From GCA-002050365 sp964237235 (GTDB taxonomy: Bacteria; Acidobacteriota; Blastocatellia; Pyrinomonadales; Pyrinomonadaceae), in assembly GCA_964237235.1 (NCBI GenBank), contig CAXSGY010000014.1, positions 1 through 64,000 of the forward strand: DNA of 64,000 nt, read 5' to 3'. A program made the translations under genes and the position numbers. The first letter of the stretch is position 1; the number at the start of each line of letters is the position of its first letter. The notes under the pieces were generated by a model that saw only the letters and a list, made by a program, of their open reading frames with translations, ran no database searches and was not told where the DNA came from. Positions 36,297 through 44,098 of this stretch are shown here, piece by piece.

Positions 36297-36328
36297 AAAA
36301 ACTCCGCGCCAAACAAGCGCAGAGTTTT
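36297..36328 (-). terminator. Intrinsic terminator after the Uma2 gene
   Basis: Read on the - strand: AAAACTCTGCGC, loop TTGTTT-like, GCGCGGAGTTTT, then TTTATTTC. A 12-bp stem with one G-U pair. Located between the Uma2 gene end (36450) and the methyltransferase start. Confidence 0.75.
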
Positions 36329-36449
36329 CTTTAAGAATTATTGAATTGAAACTCTTAGCTTTTTAGCGATTTTTTTTCGTGGTCGCAAGTCGCCGTAACT
36401 CACCACGTTCTAAAATTAAATATTATCGCCTAAAACGCGCCGAGTCAAT

Positions 36450-37064
36450 CTAAAAAATCTCCCGCACATCGAGTTCAAAGTCGACTAAAACGTCCTCGCC
36501 CGAAAGTCTTTCAGGATTTTTCAAAATCTCGACTTCGCCGTTGGCGCGGTAAATTTGAACCGTTTTATTTTCAGGGTCAATCAGCCAGCCGAGTTTCACG
36601 CCGTTTTCGATATATTCGCGCATTTTCGCCTGCAAGGATTTGACAGTGTCGGTTGAAGAACGGAGTTCGATCACAAAATCAGGCGTAATTTTCGAGACTT
36701 TCTTTTTTTCTTCCTGAGAAAAATCGTCCCATTTTTCACGAGCAATCCAGGCAACATCCGGCGAGCGTTTCGCGCCGTTTGGGAATGTGAAAATGGTTGA
36801 AGAATCAAAAACTATACCTGTTTTGGCTTTTCTGTTCCAGATTGTAACGTCAGCGTTTAGCTCGCTGTTCTTCCAACCTGTGTCAGGTAGCGTCGGCGGC
36901 ATAATAATCAATTCTCCTTTAGCGGTAAGTTCAAACATTAAATCGGGATGTTTGCGGCAAACCGTTTCAAATTGTTCGTCCGACAATTTGCCAAAACTCA
37001 AGGTGTATGGAACCGGCATTAAAGCGGATAATCTGTGAATATTTCGTGCCGTTGCCATCATCAT
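36450..37064 (-). CDS. Uma2-family (DUF820) putative restriction endonuclease
   Basis: 204 residues of the Uma2 family with a PD-(D/E)xK nuclease fold. Seen: ELTAKGELIIMPP, then RSPDVAWI (catalytic Asp) followed by TPDFVIELRSSTD (E-x-R in place of E-x-K) and EYIENGVKLGWLIDPENKTVQIYR. Such genes are abundant and mobile in cyanobacteria and acidobacteria; function in the cell is not established. No methyltransferase or toxin-antitoxin partner is adjacent. Ends before a clear terminator. Confidence 0.85.
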   Translation of the reverse strand: MMMATARNIHRLSALMPVPYTLSFGKLSDEQFETVCRKHPDLMFELTAKGELIIMPPTLPDTGWKNSELNADVTIWNRKAKTGIVFDSSTIFTFPNGAKRSPDVAWIAREKWDDFSQEEKKKVSKITPDFVIELRSSTDTVKSLQAKMREYIENGVKLGWLIDPENKTVQIYRANGEVEILKNPERLSGEDVLVDFELDVREIF

Positions 37065-37396
37065 TTCACCTCGTTAAAATTTTACCACAAAAAACTTTGC
37101 GTCGAATATCCGGCGAATAAGTTCAAATCGTCGAATTTTCGCCGGACATATTTCAATCGGACGGCATCTTTCAAGCGGGCGCGCATTTACCCGCGCGACA
37201 GACAATTTTCTGCGCTCAAATTAAAAAACGCGCCGAACAAGCGCGAAATTTTCCTTCGAGGGTTCTCGATTAAATCTCAAAAGTTTTTAGAGCGATGCAA
37301 AAATAAACAGACGCTTCAAATCGAAAGCTCCGCATTTGTTGACGCGGAGCTTTCATGAAAAACATTTAATTAATAATAAATCCGCTTCACGCGAAT
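37065..37396. other. Intergenic region with two hairpins, no gene
   Basis: 330 nt between the C25 protease end and the Uma2 start. A perfect 11-bp stem at 37323-37333/37344-37354 (GAAAGCTCCGC and complement) lies 43 nt past the C25 stop (at 37397) and is a likely terminator, though T-runs are weak. A shorter GCGC stem (around 37230-37246) precedes it. Nothing else is apparent. Confidence 0.5.
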
Positions 37397-39985
37397 TTAT
37401 TTAACTCTCAAAGTCGGGTCGCCGAGCAGAACCCACGACAAACGCACGTCGCGTCCGTAATTGATAGTTGATTTCGCGTCGTTGATTAACGGTCCGAGCC
37501 GCGTGATGCTGCCCGCCGTTAACTGGCTGTAAAAACGCGTCGCCATTACTTCCTGGATGTCCGGCGTGGTCAAACCGGTCGAAGCCCAAACCGCGACCGC
37601 GCCGCCGCTTTGATTTTTCAGAAGCACTTCTGATAAGCTGTCGGTCGGCTGGATAAAATAACCGTTCAGGCACGTCAGCATCGTAAAAATTGATAATTTA
37701 TCGCCGCCGTTGGTCAACTGTCCCGCCAGCGCGCTGGTGAAAAAAGTATTTGCCGCCCAAACGCCGACGTTGCCGTGTCCCGAATAATTAACGATAAATT
37801 TGCCGCTGTTTAACTGATCGAGCAGCAAACTCTGGGCGTTGGTCTGTCCGCGGTTAACGGCGACGCGCGGCACGCTCGCCGGAAGCTGCGAAGCGACACG
37901 ACTGCTTAAGCCTTCAAAATCATAGCCGTCCGGTATATCGCTGGCGAACAGCGCGCCGCGGTTAATGCCCTGCGTGCTGCCCGTTCCGAGATTCTGCTCG
38001 AACGCGGTAACTTTATTCAAAAGCAATGTAACGGTCGCCCCGTCACGCGCCGGAATTCTGCCGATGGGAATTTCCGCCAAACCGTCGTTGTTAAAATCAG
38101 CCAGAGTATCGTCGCTGCCCGTTTCGGTGTAAATCGTGTCAACCATTCGGGTCGGAACGTAATTGTAAGTGGTCGTGCCTAAAAAATTCTTCGGGTCATA
38201 CGAAGCGTCACCGAGCAGCAGAATGTAGTTCGGTTTAGTTGTCCAGTTGGTCTTCGCATAGTTCAGAAAACTTCTAATCGAATCGGCGTTATAAATGCCG
38301 TAGTTAAATTCGTCGAAAATATCGTCAACGTCAACGACTTTGACAATCATTCCCTGAGCGCGGCGGTAATTTGCCCAATTTTCCGCCTGCGTCAGCCAAT
38401 CTTTGTATGAAATAATTATCATTTCACCGTTGTTGGCGGCAGTTGATAAAGTCGAAGGATTATTCGGCTTAAGCGAAAAAGGCTGCGCGAGTCCCGAATC
38501 TTCGACCGCATACATCACGCGACCGCGATTCGACGGCAGATATACGCGATAAGTTCCGTTATTCGCTTCGACGTTCAAACCGGTAATCAGTAAAGGCGCG
38601 TCCGTATTCGTTAAATCAAACACGCGGATGTTCGGCGAGCTGAAATTTTCGATGTAATTCGCCTTGTAGTTCGGCGTGTAAAAGGAAAGTTTGTTTTGGT
38701 CGGCGACGTATTTCCGCGCAAAATTAACTTTCAGCGAACTGAAAAAGGAAATATCCGAATCGCTGTCAAATGTTTGCAGCTTGAGAACATTCGCGCCTTC
38801 GCGCAGAAGAGAGGTCGGGAAAACGAAGTTCTTTTTCATCAAATCATATTCGTTTCCGCTCATTTCGCCGACGACGGTATCGTTCAGCGACACCCGCGTT
38901 TGATGCGGAACGGTCGTTCCGCCCTGCACCGCCACGTCAATCGAAGCGGTCGGCGAATTGAAATTAACGCCCGTTACGCTGAAATTGATGCTGACCGGCG
39001 AACTGGCGATAAACGATCCGAAGAAATTTTCGCCGTCGCCGTTCCGAATATTCTGTGAATAAGTCGTTCTTTCTCGTTTGTAAAAAGACTGCGCATAGCC
39101 GTCGGAAACGACCGATGCCGAGATGCGTCGGCGTGTCGTCGTGCCGATACGCTTGCCGTTGTCCGCGCCGACCACGAGAAAATAGGTTTGAACTTCGGAT
39201 TCGAGCGCGTCGATTTCTTTGCCGTAAAACTCGATATACGAGCCGCCCGCGCCGACGTTAATCGCCTGCTCGATACCATTGGCGTAAAGCTGCCATCGTT
39301 CGGTCGGCTGATTGACATCGAAACCGTTGCTCTGCAAATCAGCACGCGAAATGCGATAGAAACCTTCGGTTTTTACGCCGATTTTTACGCCGCTCTGTGC
39401 CGCGATCCAACGCTGTTTTTCCGGGTCGGGAGCTTGCGAATAACCGGCGGCTTCTTCGGCTAAATCCTTCGGTAAAACCGATTCGTTGCCCTGCGCGATT
39501 GGATTCGCGCTTCTCGACTGATTCATCAATTCTTCCGAAGACGCGCCGGCGACTCGTTTCAAATCGTCAATATATTGCGTTTGAATCAAATCCGAATCGT
39601 AGCGCGCGCCGCTGGCATTGACGTTTTCGATTACGTATCTCGAATTCGCGTCGCCCGCCGTGTCGAAGAACGAATAGCTGCCGCCGTCCGTATTTCCGGT
39701 GCGGTCAAGCAAGCCTTTGCCGGCGATCAATCCCTGATTAACGAGCTGTCTTTCGTCGCCGACGATTCGGTAAACAAAAAAACCGAGATTTTTCACTTCC
39801 TTTTCTGTGCGCCACTGAACCCACGCGCCGCTTCCGTCCGAGAAAGCCTCCACGCCGTCATAGCTGACCGGAGTTTTTTTGATAGTAAATCTGTTTGTTT
39901 TGATTGTATTTATCCGTTGCGCGAAAACAGGCGCGCCGGAGAGCGAGACGATTAAAAGCAAAATTAATAAACCTATTTTTTTCAT
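37397..39985 (-). CDS. Gingipain-like C25 cysteine protease, secreted
   Basis: 862 residues with signal peptide ending APVFAQ. N-terminal beta-rich region (about 50-170) with FxVYR-type strands, then a C25 catalytic domain in the last 400 residues: YNYVPTRMVDT, DGLAEIPIGRIPAR, catalytic His in NYSGHGNVGVW and catalytic Cys in TMLTCLNGYF, closing with LLGDPTLRV as in C25 peptidases. It ends at the catalytic domain, with no type IX sorting domain or Ig-like tail visible. Role inferred: extracellular protein breakdown. Monocistronic. Confidence 0.88.
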   Translation of the reverse strand: MKKIGLLILLLIVSLSGAPVFAQRINTIKTNRFTIKKTPVSYDGVEAFSDGSGAWVQWRTEKEVKNLGFFVYRIVGDERQLVNQGLIAGKGLLDRTGNTDGGSYSFFDTAGDANSRYVIENVNASGARYDSDLIQTQYIDDLKRVAGASSEELMNQSRSANPIAQGNESVLPKDLAEEAAGYSQAPDPEKQRWIAAQSGVKIGVKTEGFYRISRADLQSNGFDVNQPTERWQLYANGIEQAINVGAGGSYIEFYGKEIDALESEVQTYFLVVGADNGKRIGTTTRRRISASVVSDGYAQSFYKRERTTYSQNIRNGDGENFFGSFIASSPVSINFSVTGVNFNSPTASIDVAVQGGTTVPHQTRVSLNDTVVGEMSGNEYDLMKKNFVFPTSLLREGANVLKLQTFDSDSDISFFSSLKVNFARKYVADQNKLSFYTPNYKANYIENFSSPNIRVFDLTNTDAPLLITGLNVEANNGTYRVYLPSNRGRVMYAVEDSGLAQPFSLKPNNPSTLSTAANNGEMIIISYKDWLTQAENWANYRRAQGMIVKVVDVDDIFDEFNYGIYNADSIRSFLNYAKTNWTTKPNYILLLGDASYDPKNFLGTTTYNYVPTRMVDTIYTETGSDDTLADFNNDGLAEIPIGRIPARDGATVTLLLNKVTAFEQNLGTGSTQGINRGALFASDIPDGYDFEGLSSRVASQLPASVPRVAVNRGQTNAQSLLLDQLNSGKFIVNYSGHGNVGVWAANTFFTSALAGQLTNGGDKLSIFTMLTCLNGYFIQPTDSLSEVLLKNQSGGAVAVWASTGLTTPDIQEVMATRFYSQLTAGSITRLGPLINDAKSTINYGRDVRLSWVLLGDPTLRVK

Positions 39986-40240
39986 ATATTTGATTGTACT
40001 CCGATCACTTATTAACGAGTTTGAGCTGCCCTTGTAGAAACCAAGGCTAGAAAGAATAAATAAATATTCAATAGTCGAATGATTTTACAATTTTTTTAGA
40101 AATTTGCCAAGAAAACATCCGGCATAACGATAATTTTTAATGTTCAACGCGTCGCGCGAACAACTTTTATACTTGGAGACGCGCTTTTATTTTTGTATAT
40201 TGACGAAACAGAAGTTTTCCGCAAATTCGAAAAAATCGTT

Positions 40241-41974
40241 ATGAAAATCATCCGAAAAATCGCCGCATTCCTTTTTATTATGTCATTTCAATTATCTTTT
40301 ATTCCGACCGCGACGAATATTTTCGCCGCGCGGCGCGATGCGGCGCGCGGCAAACACGCGATGGTCGCTTCGCAGCACGTTCTCGCCTCGCAAATCGGCG
40401 CGGAAGTGATGAAAAAAGGCGGCAACGCGGTTGATGCAGCCATCGCCGTCGCGTTTGCGCTCGCCGTCGTTTACCCGGAAGCCGGAAATCTGGGCGGCGG
40501 CGGCTTTATGCTGATTCGATTTAAAGACGGCAGAACGACCGCGATTGATTATCGCGAGATGGCTCCGGGCGCGGCGAGCCGCAATGTTTTCGTGGACGAT
40601 AAAGGCGAGCTTTTCAAGGGTGAAGGTTCTTCGACCGTCGGTTATCGCGCTTCGGGCGTGCCGGGAACGCCCGCCGGACTTGATTACGCTTTTCAAAAAT
40701 ACGGCTCGAAAAAATTGACCTGGGCGCAATTGGTCGAACCGGCGCGCCGGCTCGCCGCCGACGGCTATGTTTTATCGGCGCGGCTGGCGAATCTTTTCAA
40801 GTCGTATCAAAAAAATCTTGAAAATTACGAAGACAGCAAACGCATTTTCTTAAACGGCGGCAAATTTTACGAAGAAGGCGACACGCTCAGACAGCCGGAT
40901 TTAGCCAATACTTTAGCGAGAATCGAAAAAAGCGGCGCGAAGGGTTTTTACGAAGGCGAAACGGCAAAATTAATCGCCGACGATATGAGGGCGCATAACG
41001 GTTTGATCACGCTGGAAGATTTGAAAAATTATCAGCCGAAGGAACGAGTTCCTTTGCGCGGCACGTATCGCGGCTTTGAAATTATCACGATGCCGCCGCC
41101 GAGTTCGGGCGGCATCGTGATGCTGCAATGTCTGAATATTTTGGAAAAATACGATTTGCGGGCGATGCAGTATAATTCGTCGCAAAAATATCACGTTTTG
41201 ACCGAAGCCCTGCGCCGCGCGTTCGCCGACCGCGCCGAATTTATGGGCGACCCCGATTTCGTTAAAGTTCCGGTCGCCGAGCTTGTTTCCAAAGATTACG
41301 CCGCAAAACGCGCGGAAACGATTGATTTAACCAAAGCCTCGAAAAGCGCGGACATCAAAGCCGGCGAATTGAAAGGCAAAGAGCCGATGGAAACAACGCA
41401 TTTCACGGTCGTTGACGAAGACGGCAGCGTCGTGACAAATACTTATACAATCAACGATTTATACGGTTCAGCCGTCACTGCCAAAGGCACGGGCGTTTTG
41501 CTCAACGACGAAATGGACGATTTCGCGGCGCGTCCCGGCAAGCCGAATATGTTCGGGCTGATTCAGGGCGAAAACAACGCCGTGCAGCCGAAAAAGCGTC
41601 CGCTTTCTTCGATGACACCGACGATTGTTTTGCGGAAAGACGGCTCGCTCTGGTTCGCGCTCGGCGCGCGCGGCGGACCGCGCATTATCACGGCGGTTTT
41701 AGAAACGGTCATCAATATGATTGACCACGATATGACGATTCAGCAGGCGATTGACGCGCCGCGTATCCATCATCAATGGTTTCCCGACGAAATTCTTTTC
41801 GAGCCGTATGGAATGTCGCCCGACACCCGAACGGCGTTGGAAAAATTGGGACATAAATTCGTGGATAAACCCGGCTTCGTCGCGTCGGCGACCGGCATCG
41901 CCGTCGAAGAAAAAACCGGCGTGCGGCTCGGCGCGATTGATTCGAGAAGCGACGGCGAAGCAGTCGGCTATTAA
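40241..41974 (+). CDS. ggt: Gamma-glutamyltransferase, periplasmic/secreted
   Basis: Transfers or hydrolyses gamma-glutamyl groups (glutathione-type peptides). 577 residues; ATG at 40241 chosen over an in-frame TTG at 40193 because it begins a signal peptide (MKIIRKIAAFLFIMSF...ATNIFA). Motifs: GGNAVDAAIAVAFALAVVYPE, GGGGFMLIR, and the autoprocessing site METTHFTVVD whose Thr is the N-terminal nucleophile of the small subunit, then LNDEMDDFA and the PLSSMTPTIV loop. All catalytic parts are present. Upstream 250 nt contain no gene. Confidence 0.93.
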   Translation: MKIIRKIAAFLFIMSFQLSFIPTATNIFAARRDAARGKHAMVASQHVLASQIGAEVMKKGGNAVDAAIAVAFALAVVYPEAGNLGGGGFMLIRFKDGRTTAIDYREMAPGAASRNVFVDDKGELFKGEGSSTVGYRASGVPGTPAGLDYAFQKYGSKKLTWAQLVEPARRLAADGYVLSARLANLFKSYQKNLENYEDSKRIFLNGGKFYEEGDTLRQPDLANTLARIEKSGAKGFYEGETAKLIADDMRAHNGLITLEDLKNYQPKERVPLRGTYRGFEIITMPPPSSGGIVMLQCLNILEKYDLRAMQYNSSQKYHVLTEALRRAFADRAEFMGDPDFVKVPVAELVSKDYAAKRAETIDLTKASKSADIKAGELKGKEPMETTHFTVVDEDGSVVTNTYTINDLYGSAVTAKGTGVLLNDEMDDFAARPGKPNMFGLIQGENNAVQPKKRPLSSMTPTIVLRKDGSLWFALGARGGPRIITAVLETVINMIDHDMTIQQAIDAPRIHHQWFPDEILFEPYGMSPDTRTALEKLGHKFVDKPGFVASATGIAVEEKTGVRLGAIDSRSDGEAVGY

Positions 41975-41992
41975 TGACTATTTCGATTGATT

Positions 41993-42064
41993 TTCCTCTG
42001 CGTCTTTGCGCCTTTGCGGGAAACCGATTTTTATTTCCCGCAAAGGCGCAAAGACGCAGAGGAA
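41993..42064. repeat. Hairpin repeat I, perfect 31-bp arms
   Basis: Arms 41993-42023 and 42034-42064 are perfectly complementary, loop 10 nt. Units like GCAAAGGC/GCAAAGAC. It lies between the ggt stop and the next lipoprotein gene, 28 nt before its ATG, with a separate AGGAGG ribosome site in between. Confidence 0.92.
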
Positions 42065-42092
42065 GAAATTGAAAGGAAAAAGGAGGAATTTT

Positions 42093-43000
42093 ATGCGTGA
42101 TAAATTCGAGAAAGCGATTTGGTTATCGGTGTTCGTAATCGGCTGTTTCGTTCCGGCGTGTCAGATGCCCGCGAATATCGCGACGATGAACGCGAATATT
42201 TCAAACGCGAATATTTCAAACGTTAACGGCAATTCGATTGTGAATTCAAATTTGATGAACGCGAATGTTTCAAACGCGAATATGACGAGTTCGACCGGCT
42301 CGATTGTCGAAACGAAAGAACCCGAACAGTATCAGGCGACGGTCGCTTTAAAATTTGAAGTTTCCGGCGCGAACAATCTCGCCGTGCCGCCGCTCAAAGC
42401 CGAAGTCGCTCGCAACGGCAGCGACCGCCGGATGGAATTCAGCTTGCCGAACGGCGAAAAATTGATTTATCTCGAACGCGACGGCAAACAATTCGTCGTC
42501 TCGCCAAACCGCAAACATACGCCGAAATCAACAAGGAATCAATCGGCTTCGACCCGCGCCGTTTGTTGATGCCCGAACAAATTGTCAATCAGGTTAAAAA
42601 TTTAAAAGGCGTGGAAAAAGTCGGCGAGGAAAAAATAGACGGGCGCGACGCGATTAAATATCGTTACGGCGCGACGACCGACACGCAGACCAAAGCCGGA
42701 ACGGTTGCTACCGAATCAACGGTTTTGGTTGACAAGGAAACCGGCTTGCCGCTTCGTTCAACAACCAATTCCGAATCGCAAAACGGCGACGTGCAAGGCA
42801 TCAAAGGTGTAAATTTTATCACCGAAATGAGCAACATTCGCCGCGTCGCCGACCAGAATTTATTTGCCGAACCGACCGAATTTCAAAAAGTCGCGCCCGA
42901 ACAAATCAAATCGCAGGTTGATCTTGTTTTTAACGCCGCCGTTACATTATTCGGTCAGCTTTTAAAATCGGCGCAAACTGCTCCGACACCGAATCAGTAG
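42093..43000 (+). pseudogene. NAN-rich lipoprotein gene split by a frameshift
   Basis: Two overlapping frames read as one lipoprotein of about 302 residues if one base is restored near 42517-42518. The first part has a Shine-Dalgarno (AGGAGG), a signal peptide ending FVPACQ (lipidated Cys), and an Asn/Ala/Ser-rich linker (NANISNANISNVNG). Up to SPNRK the frame is right; the following bases make sense only in the next frame (YAEINKESIGFDPRR), which continues into LLMPEQIVNQVKN to the end. Looks like one deleted base in AAACA-TAC. Whether this is a real mutation or a sequencing error cannot be decided here. Function unknown. Confidence 0.85.
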
Positions 43001-43040
43001 GATTTTCAAGCGCGAAAAAAATCGCGCCGGAGGTGGAATT

Positions 43041-43817
43041 ATGAGCAAATTTTTGACGTTTTTACTCGGCACGATTTTGGGTTTGCTGATCGGCGGCGCG
43101 TTGATTTTTTACATTTTCGGCGGCGCGCCGAGAGCCGCGCAGTTGCCGGGCGTTCCGATTCAGCCGCCCGACGCAAATGGTTTGCCGCCGGGAACGGCGA
43201 GCGTCGTTTTGAACCAGCAATTTTTCGACACCGTTCTGGCGACGATTTTTCGCGATATGAACGCGCCCGCGTTTCCTTTGAAATTAACCGGACAAAATAA
43301 TCGAGACAGAACAATCCAGCCGCAGACGGCAAGTTTCGTTCTGCAAAACGATGCGGGCTGCGACGGGAAAATCACGCTCAAGCCCGAAGGCAGCGGCGTG
43401 AAAACCGGCGTGCGGCTCGAAAACGGCAAAATCACCGCGCCGCTCGCTTTCAGCGGAAGCACTTCCGTTTTGGGTCAATGCATCAATTTTACCGGCTGGG
43501 CGCAGGCGAATTTACAGCTTCGATACGACGCAGCGCAGCAAACGGTTTTCGGACAAATTAATGTCGAAACGGTTAATCTCGACGGCGTTCTGCCCGCCGT
43601 CGGCGGTTTCGTTACGCCGCTCGTGCAGACGACGATTAACAACCGCGTCAATCCGATTGTCATTTTGCGCGGTCAACAAATCGCCTTGAATCTGCCGATT
43701 GCCGCGACCGAAGGAAATTTACAGGCGCGCGTCAAGGATGTCCGTTCGGAAATCAAGGAAAACGCGCTGAATCTTTATGTAACTTATGATTTTGCGGGAA
43801 CAAAAACTCAACAATAA
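43041..43817 (+). CDS. Membrane-anchored envelope protein, unknown
   Basis: 258 residues. One N-terminal membrane segment (LTFLLGTILGLLIGGALIFY) anchors a periplasmic domain from about residue 50, with ASVVLNQQFFDTVLATIF, a Cys pair (AGCDG, GQCIN) and ELxx-type repeats ending in VRSEIKENALNLYVTYDF. It has the amphipathic feel of a lipid-binding or LPS-related domain, but no family is recognised. Strong Shine-Dalgarno (CCGGAGGTGG). 40 nt after the split lipoprotein gene. Confidence 0.72.
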   Translation: MSKFLTFLLGTILGLLIGGALIFYIFGGAPRAAQLPGVPIQPPDANGLPPGTASVVLNQQFFDTVLATIFRDMNAPAFPLKLTGQNNRDRTIQPQTASFVLQNDAGCDGKITLKPEGSGVKTGVRLENGKITAPLAFSGSTSVLGQCINFTGWAQANLQLRYDAAQQTVFGQINVETVNLDGVLPAVGGFVTPLVQTTINNRVNPIVILRGQQIALNLPIAATEGNLQARVKDVRSEIKENALNLYVTYDFAGTKTQQ

Positions 43818-44098
43818 CGGCGAATTAAATTTTCAGTCGAAACAATCGCCCCAATTTTCGTCAATTCTGATTTCTCAATTTTTCATTTTGAGCTTTTCTC
43901 CGAAAGAAAATGAAAATTGATGTCAGAGACGCAAAAGCGCAGTTTTGGAATGCGAATGTCAATACTCGAATTCGCAACAGGGGGCAAAAATTTACACGCG
44001 CAACAAATGAAACTCGTTGCGGTGTCGGCTCAGAGACAAGCACAGAAAAATTCCTAAAGTAAAGTATTCAAAATTTACCGTCAGCGTTGCCGTATTGC
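43818..44098. other. Intergenic gap between convergent genes
   Basis: 281 nt. Contains one AT-rich hairpin (43875-43889 with 43907-43920, TCAATTTTTCATTTT and complement) that could end transcription from the + side. No gene seen. Confidence 0.45.
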
